A stretch of 5,077 bases of DNA, from positions 1-5,077 of the forward strand of contig JAGBGV010000386.1 in NCBI GenBank assembly GCA_017935805.1, read 5' to 3'. The notes beneath the pieces were generated by a model that searched no databases, was not told the origin of the DNA, and saw only the letters and a list, made by a program, of their open reading frames with translations. Position 1 is the first letter of the stretch. Every line of letters starts with the position of its first letter. The DNA comes from Clostridia bacterium (GTDB lineage: Bacteria; Bacillota_A; Clostridia; Oscillospirales; CAG-272). The position numbers and the translations under genes are program-made. Positions 5,008 through 5,077 of this stretch are shown here, piece by piece.

Positions 5008-5077
5008 CTAAACCTTGCCGCCGCTTACATATCCCAACTCATCAAAAGTGATAGGCTCGCCGAAGAAGACCGTGTTC
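5008..5077 (-). CDS. plsC: 1-acyl-sn-glycerol-3-phosphate acyltransferase (PlsC-like), C-terminal fragment
   Basis: Only 22 codons are inside the window, entering from the right edge and ending at TAG. The translation starts NTVFFGEPITFDELGY. The FGEPI segment followed by an ELG sequence is typical of the region after the acyltransferase core of PlsC, the enzyme that converts lysophosphatidate to phosphatidate at the membrane. A plsC gene directly upstream of ispH-S1 is a common clostridial arrangement, which supports the call. The catalytic HX4D motif lies outside the window, so the identification rests on a short stretch plus context. Confidence 0.6.
   Translation of the reverse strand, partial: NTVFFGEPITFDELGYVSGGKV

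Overview
The window looks like chromosomal DNA from an anaerobic Clostridia member, most likely a Ruminococcus/Oscillospiraceae-type gut or rumen bacterium. The main pointers are the IspH-ribosomal S1 fusion gene placed directly after what looks like plsC (an arrangement familiar from Clostridia), strong GGAGG-type ribosome binding sites, and gut-Firmicutes-like versions of the other proteins. The genus is inference. Every gene is on the minus strand, so transcription runs from high to low coordinates.

From the right edge: the C-terminus of a probable 1-acyl-glycerol-3-phosphate acyltransferase (PlsC) enters at 5077 and meets an in-frame TAG at 5010-5008. The frame stays open and PlsC-like for 45 more codons and ends at a TGA that overlaps the ispH start codon (ATGA). 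Next is the 666-residue IspH-S1 fusion (4873-2873): an HMBPP reductase of the MEP isoprenoid pathway joined to four S1 RNA-binding domains. A good internal Shine-Dalgarno and ATG sit exactly at the domain junction. A hairpin follows, then a lipoprotein of the GDPD/PI-PLC-like phosphodiesterase superfamily (2808-1969). Next is a two-repeat DUF1508/YegP-type small protein with its own near-consensus sigma-A promoter and terminator (1882-1517).

Positions about 777-1475 hold no convincing gene. They contain a REP-like palindrome (about 903-936) and a 520-bp non-coding element (941-1460). The element has 50-bp terminal inverted repeats (44/50 identical), two nearly identical 12-bp-stem hairpins set 24-25 bp inside them, small hairpins in the gaps, and a highly foldable core. 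It is either a MITE-like mobile element or a large structured RNA and is the most unusual object here. The leftmost gene (721-14) is a cytoplasmic-looking polysaccharide deacetylase-family protein with its own promoter and terminator.

Functionally, PlsC (phospholipid synthesis), IspH (isoprenoids) and S1 (translation) form a probably coupled envelope/translation operon. The phosphodiesterase lipoprotein may also act on lipid head groups. The other two genes appear to be independent transcription units.
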